From JBMNKL01 sp050952225 (GTDB lineage: Bacteria > Bacillota > Clostridia > Acetivibrionales > DTU013), in the NCBI GenBank assembly GCA_050952225.1, contig JBMNKL010000001.1, forward strand, positions 744,001-808,000: 64,000 nucleotides of DNA, in the 5' to 3' direction. Positions 35,469 to 45,215 of this stretch are shown here, in pieces; the first letter of the stretch is position 1, and each line of letters begins with the position of its first letter. Position numbers and translations under genes: made by a program. The notes under the pieces were generated by a model. The model was not told where the DNA came from. It searched no databases and saw only the letters and a list, made by a program, of their open reading frames with translations.

Positions 35469-36761
35469 GTGGATAAAAGAAAGCTGGGCTTTGACACACT
35501 GCAGGTACATGCGGGACAAGTGCCGGATACAGCGACGGGAGCGAGGGCTGTCCCGATATACCAGACTACATCGTACGTTTTCAGGGATACCGAGCATGGA
35601 GCGAATCTTTTTGCGTTAAAAGAGCCGGGAAATATCTACACAAGAATAATGAACCCGACGACCGACGTCTTCGAGCGGAGAATGGCGGCGCTGGAAGGCG
35701 GTGTTGCCGCGCTCGCGGTAGCGTCGGGATCTGCTGCCATTACGTATGCTATATTAAACATTGCGGGCAGAGGTGATGAGATTGTTTCCGCTAGCACTCT
35801 TTATGGCGGTACGTACAATCTTTTTTCGGTAACGCTTCCAAAGCTGGGTATTAAGACAACTTTTACGGACCCGGATGATCCTGAGAATTTCAGGAAAGCC
35901 ATCAATCCGGCTACAAAAGCGATATTTATCGAAACCCTGGGGAACCCCGGGATAAATGTCCCTGATTTTGAAGCGATAGCCGCAATATCCCATGAAAACA
36001 AGATTCCCCTTATTGTTGACAACACTTTTGGAACGCCGTACCTTATCCGTCCTTTCGAATTCGGAGCGGATATCGTGGTGCATTCGGCCACGAAATTCAT
36101 CGGGGGGCATGGAACTTCAATCGGGGGAGTGATAGTTGACTCGGGCAAGTTCGACTGGATCGGAAGCGGAAAATTCCCGGGCATGACGGAACCGGACCCA
36201 AGCTACAACGGGATCAGCTATGCGAAAGATATTGGTGAGGCTGCGTATGTGACAAAAATAAGGGTGCAGCTGCTCAGGGACACCGGCGCCGCGATCAGCC
36301 CATTCAACTCGTTTCTTCTTCTCCAAGGGCTGGAGACATTGTCACTCAGGGTAGAGAAGCACGTGGCGAACACAAGGAAAATAGTCAGGTTTTTAAGCGG
36401 CCACCCCCAGGTTGCATGGATAAACTATCCTGAGGTTAAGGGCAACAAGTACTATGAACTTGCGAAAAAATATCTCCCGAGGGGTGCCGGCTCAATTTTC
36501 ACATTTGGAATAAAAGGCGGCCTGAAAGCGGCCGTGAAGTTCATCGACAGCCTGGAGATATTCTCGCTGCTGGCAAACGTGGCGGACGCCAAGTCGCTTG
36601 TAATACACCCGGCTTCGACCACCCATGCGCAGCTGTCAGAAGAAGAACAGAGGGCTGCCGGGGTGACGCCGGATCAGATCAGGCTTTCCATCGGTATTGA
36701 AGACGCGGAAGATTTGATATATGACCTGGACCGGGCGCTGAAAAAAGCGGCCGGGATATGA
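35469..36761 (+). CDS. metY: O-acetylhomoserine sulfhydrylase (MetY/Met17 family)
   Basis: This PLP enzyme makes homocysteine from O-acetylhomoserine and sulfide. It shows FDTLQVHAGQVPDTATGARAV at the N-terminus, the PLP lysine in VVHSATKFIGGHGT, and FTFGIKGG and VIHPASTTHAQLS near the end. Length 430 is that of MetY rather than the shorter MetB/MetC. GTG at 35469 is the start, with AATGGGGGA about 7 nt upstream. With metA it completes a direct sulfhydrylation route to homocysteine. A 40-bp inverted-repeat arm starts 12 bp after its stop, so the mobile-looking element begins immediately. Confidence 0.94.
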   Translation: MDKRKLGFDTLQVHAGQVPDTATGARAVPIYQTTSYVFRDTEHGANLFALKEPGNIYTRIMNPTTDVFERRMAALEGGVAALAVASGSAAITYAILNIAGRGDEIVSASTLYGGTYNLFSVTLPKLGIKTTFTDPDDPENFRKAINPATKAIFIETLGNPGINVPDFEAIAAISHENKIPLIVDNTFGTPYLIRPFEFGADIVVHSATKFIGGHGTSIGGVIVDSGKFDWIGSGKFPGMTEPDPSYNGISYAKDIGEAAYVTKIRVQLLRDTGAAISPFNSFLLLQGLETLSLRVEKHVANTRKIVRFLSGHPQVAWINYPEVKGNKYYELAKKYLPRGAGSIFTFGIKGGLKAAVKFIDSLEIFSLLANVADAKSLVIHPASTTHAQLSEEEQRAAGVTPDQIRLSIGIEDAEDLIYDLDRALKKAAGI

Positions 36762-36772
36762 TGAGTGAATAG

Positions 36773-37196
36773 GGCGGATTACATGCGTGCGGGGCGGCTT
36801 GCAATTTGGCATTATGCGTAGGAGCGGCCGCGGGGTGTTATGCTTTGAACGACGGCCGAATGCGGTATCAGGAACCGCATCATGCGCCACGGAGCGGTGC
36901 CGGCGCGCGGCGCTAAGGCTATGAACGACGGCCGAATCGTCCGCGCCCGCTTGAGGACGAGTCAGAGCATGACAGCCTGTCCGCGAGGAAGCCTGTTATG
37001 CCAAATTGCAAGCCGCCCCGCACGCATGTCGGTATCAGGAACCACATCATGCACCACGGAGGGTGCTGGCGCGCGACGCTAAGGCATGGACGCCGATTCG
37101 TCCGCGCCCGCTTGAGGACGAGTCAGAGCATTACAGCCTGTCCGCGAGGAAGCCTGATGCCAAATTGCAAGCCGCCCCGCACGCATGTAATCCGCC
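36773..37196. repeat. G+C-rich element with perfect 40-bp terminal inverted repeats and two internal tandem units
   Basis: The arm at 36773-36812 (starts GGCGGATTACATGCGTGCGG) is the exact reverse complement of 37157-37196. Inside are two tandem units of about 167 bp (36863-37029) and 159 bp (37030-37188), both starting CGGTATCAGGAACC and ending CGCACGCATGT. Each contains a CCGCGCCCGCTTGAGGACGA block and a copy of most of the arm (36998-37029 and 37157-37188). Composition is far richer in G+C than the flanks. No credible protein is encoded. It looks like a non-autonomous mobile or repeat element; no target-site duplication was found. Confidence 0.75.
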
Positions 37197-37219
37197 TCGT
37201 AGGCAAATAACAAAAAAAT

Positions 37220-37249
37220 ATGGGAAGAAAGTAAAAACCCTCTTCCCAT
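37220..37249 (+). terminator. Hairpin before the transposase gene
   Basis: ATGGGAAGA pairs with TCTTCCCAT across 12 nt, and GTTTTT follows nine bases later. Such hairpins often shield transposase genes from outside transcription. It may lie at or near the left end of the insertion sequence. Confidence 0.5.
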
Positions 37250-37307
37250 AATCACGTTTTTCCTGTAGTTTAGAAGTTGCTAAGACAACAAACACAGGAG
37301 GCGTGAT

Positions 37308-38771
37308 ATGAATAGTTTAACGTCAACAGGTCTCACATTCAAGCAGTTGGAGAAAATATTTTTTGAGATAGGCTGTGAAGTAGCAAGGATGCTGATGCAG
37401 CAATTTCTGGAGGCAGCGGATAAGGAGCTTGAAAAGGGCAGGAACAGAGCCGAATTACGGCATAAAGGCAGCAGGACAACAGTCATCAAGACACTCATGG
37501 GAGAAGTGGTTGTAAAGAGGAATCTTTACAAGCGGGTAGAAGAAGATGGTACTATTGAGCACATATTTCTGCTAGACGAGGCACTCGGACTGGATACGAT
37601 CGGGAATATATCCCCGAATCTGGTGGAAAAGATCGTAAGCCATGCCTGTGAAATGTCATTCAGGGAAGTGGCGGAAGCAGTGTCGGGGTTAACGGGCCAG
37701 AATATCAGCCATCAAGGTGTGTGGAATGTGGTGCAGGCAGTGGGAGAAAAGCAGGTAGAAGCAGAGAAACGGCTAGTAAAAGCATTTGAACGTAACGAAT
37801 CATCCGGGGAAAAAGAAGTTTCTGTATTATTTGAAGAAGCGGATGGATTATGGTTATCGATGCAGGGAAAGAGCCGGAAGGGCTCATCCCAAGGTAAGAA
37901 AGAACTCAAAGTGGGCGTGATATATGAAGGGTGGGAGAAACGATATCCTTCGTCGAAGGAGTACAAGACGGTTGAGAAGATGGCTTTTGCCGGATACATG
38001 AAGCCGGATCAATTTAAAGCATTACGGGATGCGGCCATAGCAGAGAAATACGATGTAGATGAAATACGGTACCGGATCTTGGGCGGTGACGGAGCTGCTT
38101 GGATCAGAAATGGTCATGACACGGATACAGATATTTTTCAACTGGACGCATACCATCTTGCCCAAAGTGTAGTCCGAAATGTGAGTGACAAGCAAGCAGG
38201 ATGGCATATTTTGCGGTGGCTGAAGGCGGGCGACTTTGAGAAAGTGTTTGATAAGATCCAGGCATTGAAATATGATTGTGGCGGAGTTAAAAGTGAGATA
38301 GACAAACTAACCGGGTTGGAAGAATACATCCGGAAGAATATGGACGGGATCGTAAGTTACAAGGATCGGGAGCAGGTAGTAATGCCCAAGGTGCCTGCGG
38401 GAATGGAGTACAGGAATCTGGGCACGATGGAACGGAACGTGGATATTTTCGCCAAGAGAATGAAAGGGGCAAAAAGTTGGAGTGAGCGAGGTGCAACCCA
38501 CTTATCGAAAATGATTGCACTGAAGATGGGGAAAGGATTCAATGACAAGATTGCCGCACTCATATCCGGGAAGCTGTCTGAACGTCTGGTAGAACGGTTT
38601 GAGGAAGCAATCATGAATACCCGGTCAGGGATACATGAGGCGGTGAGGAAATCGGCATATCCCATGCACCGGGGAGAAATACCATTTGTCAACAGCAAGG
38701 TAACGAATGGGAGGAAGGCAATACGCCGGTTATTTGACCTGCGTTCTTTCAGTGAGATGGTGTACCGATAA
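37308..38771 (+). mobile_element. ISLre2-family (UPF0236) transposase gene
   Basis: This 487-residue protein has the UPF0236/ISLre2 layout: an N-terminal basic segment (RHKGSRTTVIKTLMGEVVVK), SPNLVEKIVSHACEMSFREVAE with an HTH-like region, and a catalytic core with EADGLWLSMQGK, GDGAAWIRNG and LDAYHLAQSV. The end SFSEMVYR is at the usual place. The frame is intact and the ATG follows ACAGGAGGCGTGAT, so it may be active. The terminal inverted repeats of the element were not identified with confidence. It separates metY from transketolase. Confidence 0.88.
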
Positions 38772-38843
38772 AAGAAGAAGCTTGCTTTTTTAGCAGATTT
38801 CCGAGGCAAGGAATAGGGTAGTTGGCACATAGTAGTCCGGCGA

Positions 38844-39031
38844 CCGCCATGCTATACTGTGGGAGACGAGGAATAAGAACAATTGAAGCTTGCTTCTTCC
38901 CTTCATTCCTCGGCAAAAAGAAGAAAGCATGGCGGAACGGGTATATCAAGGCACTGTGGAATAAATGGGAGGGGCCCGGCTTTGCCGGGAGGGAGACCGT
39001 TTATGCCGCAAAAGGCCTTGATATACCCGTT
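38844..39031. repeat. Nested and adjacent inverted repeats downstream of the transposase
   Basis: CCGCCATGC (38844-38852) pairs with GCATGGCGG (38927-38935), and nested inside are CGAGGAAT (38867) and ATTCCTCG (38905). Directly abutting is a second dyad, AACGGGTATATCAAGGC (38936-38952) with its perfect complement at 39015-39031; between these arms lies CCCGGC-TTT-GCCGGG. The whole 188 bp can fold into two neighbouring stems. No gene is visible. It may be the right end of the insertion sequence or a separate palindromic repeat. Confidence 0.55.
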
Positions 39032-39400
39032 AGACGGACGGTAATGATATAGACTATGCTGGAAATAGTGTTTTTCTTCGAAGGATTTACATGCAAAAAC
39101 GCTACTGCGTTTTTACCTTTTGGTAATGCTGCAGCAAAATAAATTAGGCTTTAAACTACAGGGAAAAGGAAAGGAAAATATTTGCCCAGGCTTAACTTCC
39201 GGTGTTGATACCATGGCCTATTTCGGTTATAATTACTGTGGGTGCTGCAAGATATTCCCGTTTACTTCGACCACAGGCAGTAATCAACTTCGAAAACAGG
39301 CTAAAACTTATCATAAATTTTATCGGACCGGGGAATTTTTTAAGTGCAAATTACTATTAAATAGATATCCTATCAAATATTCTATCACAGGAGGTAACGT
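39032..39400. other. Intergenic stretch upstream of transketolase with one hairpin
   Basis: AAAAACGC-TACT-GCGTTTTT at 39095-39114 looks like a compact bidirectional terminator. The rest is AT-rich without a recognisable gene. CAGGAGG at the right end serves tkt. Confidence 0.5.
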
Positions 39401-41391
39401 ATGTACGATCACGAATTGTTAACCATTAATACTATCAGGATTTTATCCGCCGAAGCGAGTTCAGAAGGCTAATTCCGGCCATCCTGGTCTTCCGATGGGA
39501 GCTGCTCCCATGGCGTACACGCTTTGGGCAAAAAATCTGAAGCACAATCCTAAAAACCCCGATTGGGATGATCGTGACCGGTTCATATTGTCAGCCGGCC
39601 ATGGATCCATGCTTATTTATTCTCTTCTTTATTTGTTTGGCTACGGGCTTAAACTGGATGATTTGAAAAACTTCAGGCAATTGGGCAGCCTTACCGCAGG
39701 GCACCCTGAATATGGCCATACAAAAGGAGTCGAAATCACAACAGGGCCGCTTGGACAGGGCTCTGGCAAACGGAGTGGGCATGGCTATAGCTGAAGCGTA
39801 TCTTGCGGAGAAGTTCAATCGCCCGGGATTCCCCATAGTGGACCATTATACATATGTCCTGGCCGGGGACGGCTGCATGATGGAAGGCGTTGCGTCCGAA
39901 GCGGCTTCACTGGCGGGCACCCTTGGACTTGGGAAACTTATCGTCCTTTATGATTCAAACAAAATAACCATAGAAGGCTCCACGGACCTTGCTTTCCGCG
40001 AAGATGTGGCAAAACGGTTTGAAGCGTATGGCTGGCATACGTTGCACGTCGAAGACGGAAATAACGTATCCGATATCGATGCCGCCATAAAAGCTGCTAA
40101 GGCGGAAACCGGCAAGCCGTCCTTGATAGTGATAAAAACACAGATTGGATATGGCTGCCCCGCAAAGCAAGGTAAAGCGTCCGCCCACGGCGAACCTCTC
40201 GGTGTCGATAACCTTAAGGCGGCCAAGGAATTCCTGGGATGGAATTATGAAGAGGAGTTCTTTGTACCCAAGGAAGTGACCGAGCATCTCAAAGGATTAA
40301 TTGAGCAGGGGCAGGAACGTGAAGATGAATGGAACAAGATGCTTTCCGCCTATAGAAAGGAATTCCCTGACCTTGCGGAAGAGTGGGATGCCTGGAAAGA
40401 GCGCGACTACATGGAGAAATTGCTGGAAGACGCTGAATTCTGGAAATTTGACGACAAACCTGCCGCTACCAGGAATTCATCCGGCGATATACTGAACAAG
40501 CTGGCAGCTATTGTACCGAACCTTATCGGTGGTTCAGCGGACCTGGCGCCTTCAAATAAATCCTATATGAAAGACAGGGGCGAGTTTTCTGCGGAAAACC
40601 GCGGGGGTTCAAACCTTCGCTTCGGCGTCCGCGAACATGCAATGGCTGCAATTGCCAACGGCATGGCCGCTTACGGCAGGCTCAGGCCATATGTTGCGAC
40701 ATTCTTCGTATTCTGTGATTATATGAAGCCATCGATGAGACTGTCCGCAATGATGAAATTGCCGGTGATATATATCCTGACGCATGACAGCATTGGCGTC
40801 GGGGAAGACGGGCCGACGCACCAGCCTATCGAGCAGTTGGCGTCACTGAGGAGTATTCCGGACTTTGTGGTATTCCGGCCGTGCGATTCAAAAGAAACCG
40901 CCGCAGGATGGTATGCCGCGATGACAAGGAAGAATTCCCCGACCGCGCTCGTTCTTACCAGGCAGAACGTGCCCCAGTTTGAGGCTACAGGTGTGAAAGC
41001 GTTGAAGGGCGCTTATACGTTATTGGATTCCGGGGATAAGCCCGAGATTATATTGATCGCGTCAGGCTCCGAAGTCCAGTTGGTCTATGAGGCGGGGAAA
41101 CGGCTTAAGGAACGCGGTGTAGCCGTCCGGGTCGTAAGCATGCCCTCCTGGGAGCTGTTCGAGGAGCAGGATGAGGCATACAAGGAAAGTATCCTGCCTA
41201 AGGACGTCGATAAGCGGCTTGTAGTGGAAGCAGCGTCATCTTTTGGCTGGCACAAGTACGCCGGAGCCAACGGTGTTATAATTTCCCTTGACCATTTCGG
41301 TGAATCTGCTCCCGGCAGTCAATTGTTTGAAAAATACGGGTTTACCGTTGAAAACGTGCTGGATAAGGCATTGAAGCTGCTCGAAGGCTAA
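39401..41391 (+). CDS. tkt: Transketolase, with two frameshifts near the 5' end
   Basis: This ThDP enzyme of the non-oxidative pentose phosphate pathway is needed for xylose use. The ATG at 39401 follows CAGGAGGTAACGT and reads MYDHELLTINTIRILSAEA. One surplus base at 39457-39458 throws it out of frame just before KANSGHPGLPMGAAPMAY. A second surplus base at 39762 interrupts TTGPLGQG-LANGVGMAIAEAY. From there to 41391 the frame is clean, with GDGCMMEGVASEAASLAG (ThDP site), FGVREHAMAAIANG and THDSIGVGEDGPTHQPIEQ. Repairing both gives about 660 residues, the normal size. Either a real pseudogene or assembly error. A strong terminator follows. Confidence 0.9.
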
Positions 41392-41442
41392 GTGGTATAA
41401 AAGATAATATTGTTGCTGGGATGAGAAATCCAAAACAATAAA

Positions 41443-41474
41443 AAACGGCAGGTTTCAAATGAGACCTGCCGTTT
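41443..41474. terminator. Bidirectional terminator between tkt and the YjfB-like gene
   Basis: An 11-bp perfect stem AAACGGCAGGT / ACCTGCCGTTT has a 10-nt loop, with A-rich and T-rich flanks on the two sides. Confidence 0.85.
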
Positions 41475-41498
41475 CAAATCACGCATATCCGACGGACG

Positions 41499-41696
41499 CT
41501 ACGCTATTATGTCGATGTTGCCGCCCTTGTGGGGCGTTACCGAGTTTTCCATAATTTTTCTGTTGGTATCGTGAAAGCCCTGGAGCAGTTTTTGCATGGA
41601 TAACGCATCCTGGTTCATAATTTTTCTAAGCATCGCTATATTGGTTGCATGCCTGATGCTGTTGATGTTATTTAATAAAGCGTTGTTTATTTCCAT
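41499..41696 (-). CDS. YjfB-type putative motility protein
   Basis: This 65-residue protein matches the YjfB family pattern: a helical start MEINNALLNNINSIRHATNI, a middle LRKIMNQDALSMQKLLQGF, and the closing HKGGNIDIIA, which resembles the family's P-H-x-G-x-x-IDI ending. In Bacillus, yjfB is a SigD-dependent gene of unknown mechanism. The ATG at 41696 is preferred because GGGGTG lies 6 nt upstream; the in-frame GTG three codons earlier is inside that site. No SigD promoter was recognised. Confidence 0.72.
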   Translation of the reverse strand: MEINNALLNNINSIRHATNIAMLRKIMNQDALSMQKLLQGFHDTNRKIMENSVTPHKGGNIDIIA

Positions 41697-41882
41697 GGCT
41701 TTCACCCCGGTAATCTTCTTTACTTAATGATACAATATTTTGACACTATTATAAATAAGGCCTGGGAACTATTTTATCCGGGACTGGCAAAAAATTCCCC
41801 GGCAATAATAACCAGGCAGTAATTTTTGTGGTAATATTATATATATTATTCAAGCTTTTATACCAGGAGTAAATGATAGGAT

Positions 41883-42806
41883 ATGCGAAACTGTATTGGC
41901 AGACTATTGGCGGCGGCAACGGCCTTCATGCTTCTGACCGCGGGGTGCGCCCGTGCCGGAAGCACAGCAGCTGCGGAAAGGCCTGTTGACGGCAACAGGA
42001 AAGTATTGAATGTAGTAACCTCGTTTTATCCCGTTTATATAGCCACAATAAATGTAACACGCGGTATACCCGGGGTTGAGGTAACAAATATGACAAAACC
42101 CGGGACGGGATGCCTGCACGATTACGTGTTGAAACCGGAAGATCTGAAAATTGTTGGTGAAGCGGATGTTTTCATAATCAACGGTGCCGGGATGGAGACC
42201 TTCCTCGATGATGTAATAAAACAGCAAAAAAACATAAAAATCATAGAAGCTTCAGAAGGAATCCCCCTGCTGGAGGATGAAAACGGTGAGGAAAATCCGC
42301 ATGTATGGGTCAGTGTTGCAAACATGATTGATTACGTGGACAATATTGCACAACAGTTATCAGCCGCAGACCCGGAAAATGCCGGATTATACGACGAAAA
42401 TGCCCGTATGTACAAGGCCAGGCTTGAAAAGCTAAGGGAAGAAATGCACAAAACGCTGGGCAATTTAAAAAGCAGGGATATCGTCACATTCCATGAAGCG
42501 TTTTCATACTTGGCGAAGGAATTTAACCTGAATGTTATCGCGGCAGTGGAAGGCGAGCATGGCTCCGAACCTACGCCAAAGGAGCTTTCCGGCGTAATCG
42601 AAACTATCCGTGAAAACGGCATAAAAGCGGTGTTTACAGATTCGCAGCATTTATCCGGTGCTGTGGAAACGATAGCCCGCGAAACCGGCGCAACGGTGTA
42701 TGCGCTTGACCTGGCGGTTTCAGGAGAAACGTCGCCGGAAGCCTGTGACGAATATATAGAGGCTATGAGGAGGAACATGTCAACGCTGTTGGAAGCGCTT
42801 GGCTGA
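41883..42806 (+). CDS. znuA: Zinc/manganese ABC transporter, substrate-binding lipoprotein
   Basis: This is a surface lipoprotein that captures metal ions for import. The lipobox is LLTAGC at residues about 17-22. The cluster A-1 binding protein fold shows the metal histidines in GCLHDYVLKPEDLK, NPHVWVSVANM and FHEAFSYLAKEFNL, plus the closing DS in FTDSQH. There is no long His-rich loop, which in ZnuA marks zinc specificity, so manganese cannot be ruled out. Length 307. It heads an operon with the ATPase (43 bp gap) and permease genes. No Zur box was recognised. Confidence 0.9.
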   Translation: MRNCIGRLLAAATAFMLLTAGCARAGSTAAAERPVDGNRKVLNVVTSFYPVYIATINVTRGIPGVEVTNMTKPGTGCLHDYVLKPEDLKIVGEADVFIINGAGMETFLDDVIKQQKNIKIIEASEGIPLLEDENGEENPHVWVSVANMIDYVDNIAQQLSAADPENAGLYDENARMYKARLEKLREEMHKTLGNLKSRDIVTFHEAFSYLAKEFNLNVIAAVEGEHGSEPTPKELSGVIETIRENGIKAVFTDSQHLSGAVETIARETGATVYALDLAVSGETSPEACDEYIEAMRRNMSTLLEALG

Positions 42807-42849
42807 AAGGACGTTTATGTTTCGGCCCCGGGCAATATTGAGGTGATTT

Positions 42850-43647
42850 ATGAAGGTAAACGGCAAGCATGGAAAATGTGAAGACAAATGCAGCGGATTG
42901 TGCTGCACTAAAATAGAAAACTTTTCTGTTACAAGGGGAACGGCCCGCATCCTGGAAAATGTCAACATGCATATCCATTGCGGCGAGTTGACGGCCATTA
43001 TCGGGCCTAACGGCGCCGGTAAGACCACCCTTCTCAGGGCTATCCTTGGAGAAGTGCCGCATACCGGAGAGCTTAAATACCTTGACTCAGCCAGATCACG
43101 CGTCGGCAGGCCTTTGATAGGTTATGTGCCGCAAAGAATCAGTTTTGATACCGATACGCCGGCTAGCGTGCTGGACCTGTTCATTGCATGCAGGTCGAAA
43201 ATGCCGGCCTGGTTGTTTAAACCCGGAAATGTGAGAAAAAAAGCCCTGGATGGCCTGGCGAAAGTGAAGGCGGAGCACCTGGCCGAGCGGAGGCTTGGAG
43301 CGCTTTCCGGCGGAGAAATGCAGAGAGTGCTGCTGGCACTGGCTCTTGATCCGGTTCCAAACCTCCTGCTGCTTGATGAGCCGTCATCCGGAATAGACCA
43401 GGGAGGACTTGAACTTTTTTATAATACCGTTTCGGAAATAAGGCAAAATCACGATCTTTCAATCATCCTGGTCTCACATGATTTCGACCTGGTGGCGAAA
43501 TATGCCGACCGTGTGGTGCTTCTCAACAGGACGGTAATCTTGAGCGGGACACCGGAGCAGGTTTTTAACGACGAACGCACGATGGGGCTTTTCGGCGTTT
43601 CCTATCGTTCAGCACATCCTGGCAATGGTGAAAGGAGGCCGGAATGA
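42850..43647 (+). CDS. znuC: Zinc/manganese ABC transporter ATPase
   Basis: This cytoplasmic ATPase powers the metal importer. Walker A is GPNGAGKTTLL, the signature LSGGEMQRV, Walker B LLLLDEPSSGID and the switch histidine VSHD. Four cysteines before the ATPase core (GKCEDKCSGLCC at residues about 10-20) are unusual and might bind metal. Length 265. The ATG follows TTGAGGTGATTT. The permease gene overlaps its stop by 4 bp, indicating translational coupling. Confidence 0.93.
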   Translation: MKVNGKHGKCEDKCSGLCCTKIENFSVTRGTARILENVNMHIHCGELTAIIGPNGAGKTTLLRAILGEVPHTGELKYLDSARSRVGRPLIGYVPQRISFDTDTPASVLDLFIACRSKMPAWLFKPGNVRKKALDGLAKVKAEHLAERRLGALSGGEMQRVLLALALDPVPNLLLLDEPSSGIDQGGLELFYNTVSEIRQNHDLSIILVSHDFDLVAKYADRVVLLNRTVILSGTPEQVFNDERTMGLFGVSYRSAHPGNGERRPE

Positions 43648-44492
43648 TCCTGGATATATTGTATGACATTATAGATTTTCTGCTTCCTTTTGAATGGATA
43701 AAACATGATTTCATGAAAAACGCATTTCTTGCGATAATTTTGCTGGCGCCTGTTTTTGGGATTCTGGGTACTATGGTGGTCGGAAACAGGATGGCATTTT
43801 TTTCGGATTCCATAGGCCACGGGTCATTTACCGGACTGGCGATAGGCGCGATACTGGGCGGAATACGGCCTATCTGGAGCGCCATACTGTTTTCGGTGGC
43901 TTTTGCCGTTGTGATAACCGTTATAAAAAATAAAAGCAGGGCTTCAATCGATACGGTTATCGGAGCGTTTTCTTCCACCGCTGTAGCCGTAGGGCTTGTG
44001 ATTCTTTCGCTTGGCGGAGGGATCGGGAAGTATTCATCTTATCTGGTAGGAGATATTCTCAGTATCTCGCCGTTTGAAATATTGCTGGCATTTGCCGCTT
44101 TAGTTGCAGTTGTCATACTGTGGACGGTCATGTTCAACAAAGTTTTGCTGATCAGCATAAGCCAATCCCTTGCAGCCAGCCGCGGGGTGAAAATCCTGCC
44201 GGTTGAGATAATTCTGACAGCGACCATAGCGACTGTTGTAACAATATCAATACAATGGGTGGGATTGTTAATCATCAACTCGCTGCTTGTGCTGCCTGCC
44301 GCGGCTTCGCGCAATATTTCAGGCAATGTCCGCCAATACCATGCCATATCGATAGGCATTTCCATGTTTTCGGGCATTTCCGGGCTGATTCTTTCTTATT
44401 ACCTAAATACTGCCACAGGCGCGACAATTGTGCTTATAGCGGCCTTTTTATACTTTATTTCAATTCTTACGGGGAAGAGGTTTTCGGCATGA
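43644..44492 (+). CDS. znuB: Zinc/manganese ABC transporter permease
   Basis: This is an ABC-3 family integral membrane permease with about eight transmembrane helices. Family motifs include NRMAFFSDSIGHGSFTGLAIG and LINSLLVLPAAASRNISGNV. Length 282. Its ATG overlaps the stop of znuC. The operon appears to end here; a small membrane protein gene starts 133 bp later. Confidence 0.93.
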   Translation: MILDILYDIIDFLLPFEWIKHDFMKNAFLAIILLAPVFGILGTMVVGNRMAFFSDSIGHGSFTGLAIGAILGGIRPIWSAILFSVAFAVVITVIKNKSRASIDTVIGAFSSTAVAVGLVILSLGGGIGKYSSYLVGDILSISPFEILLAFAALVAVVILWTVMFNKVLLISISQSLAASRGVKILPVEIILTATIATVVTISIQWVGLLIINSLLVLPAAASRNISGNVRQYHAISIGISMFSGISGLILSYYLNTATGATIVLIAAFLYFISILTGKRFSA

Positions 44493-44625
44493 AGCTCGGT
44501 ACAACCGCAGTCAGGTATAATAATTTCAACAAATCCTCCGTACATATTTGATAGCAGTTAACCGGTATTATATAATATTAACACATAATATCTCCATGAT
44601 ATATTTTATGAAGGGAGAATAAAAT

Positions 44626-45075
44626 ATGCTTTCTTCGTCCGATCAGGGCGGGACACCGGTTACTGACAGTCAGCCGGCAAATGAACCCGCGGCAGCACAA
44701 GAGCCCGCAGTCCAGCCCGCAGCAACTCAGGAGCCCGCCAAAGTTCAGACTTCACATAACCAGCCGTCACCTCCCCAGGCAACAACGGGACCTGCTCAGC
44801 CCGCGGAACCGCCGGAAGCAGGATCGGAGCCTGAAAAAACGGCACCTCTGGGGGTCTGGAAATATATCGGCCTGTTGGTTTTATCATCCATACCTGTTCT
44901 GGGTTTTATAATGGTCCTTACCTGGAGTTTCGGAGATTCATTCAACCGGAACACGAGAAATCTTGCCAGGGCGCTTCTCATATTGCGGATAACCGGACTT
45001 ATACTTTTTATAGTAGCGGTGTTTACCTGTTGGAATGAGATAACCAGCATAATTATTAATTGGGAGACATCATAA
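44626..45075 (+). CDS. Small membrane protein with Pro/Ala-rich N-terminus
   Basis: I do not recognise a specific family. Residues 1-78 are disordered and dominated by P, A, E and Q. Two hydrophobic helices follow at about 80-103 (YIGLLVLSSIPVLGFIMVLT) and 120-140 (ILRITGLILFIVAVFTCW), separated by a short polar loop, the layout of small inner-membrane proteins often fused to zinc ribbons. The ATG follows AAGGGAG. It lies between znuB and pcrA. Function unknown. Confidence 0.65.
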   Translation: MLSSSDQGGTPVTDSQPANEPAAAQEPAVQPAATQEPAKVQTSHNQPSPPQATTGPAQPAEPPEAGSEPEKTAPLGVWKYIGLLVLSSIPVLGFIMVLTWSFGDSFNRNTRNLARALLILRITGLILFIVAVFTCWNEITSIIINWETS

Positions 45076-45215
45076 ATTGCTCAATGCGGGAGTGCCGGTT
45101 AAAAGGGGCGGGATTGCTTATAAAATCCAGTCCTTTTTGTTTCCTGGCGTTATGCAATCAAGTTCCGGTTGTGTTATACTGGAATGCGGTTAACTACATA
45201 AAGGGTAAGGTGACA

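Noticed and set aside
36882..37251. Open frames in the G+C-rich repeat element.
   Set aside because: Arginine-rich, duplicated text produced by the tandem repeat; no ribosome site.
39120..39422. 100-codon plus-strand frame upstream of tkt.
   Set aside because: No ribosome site, irregular composition, and it runs into the true tkt start in another frame.
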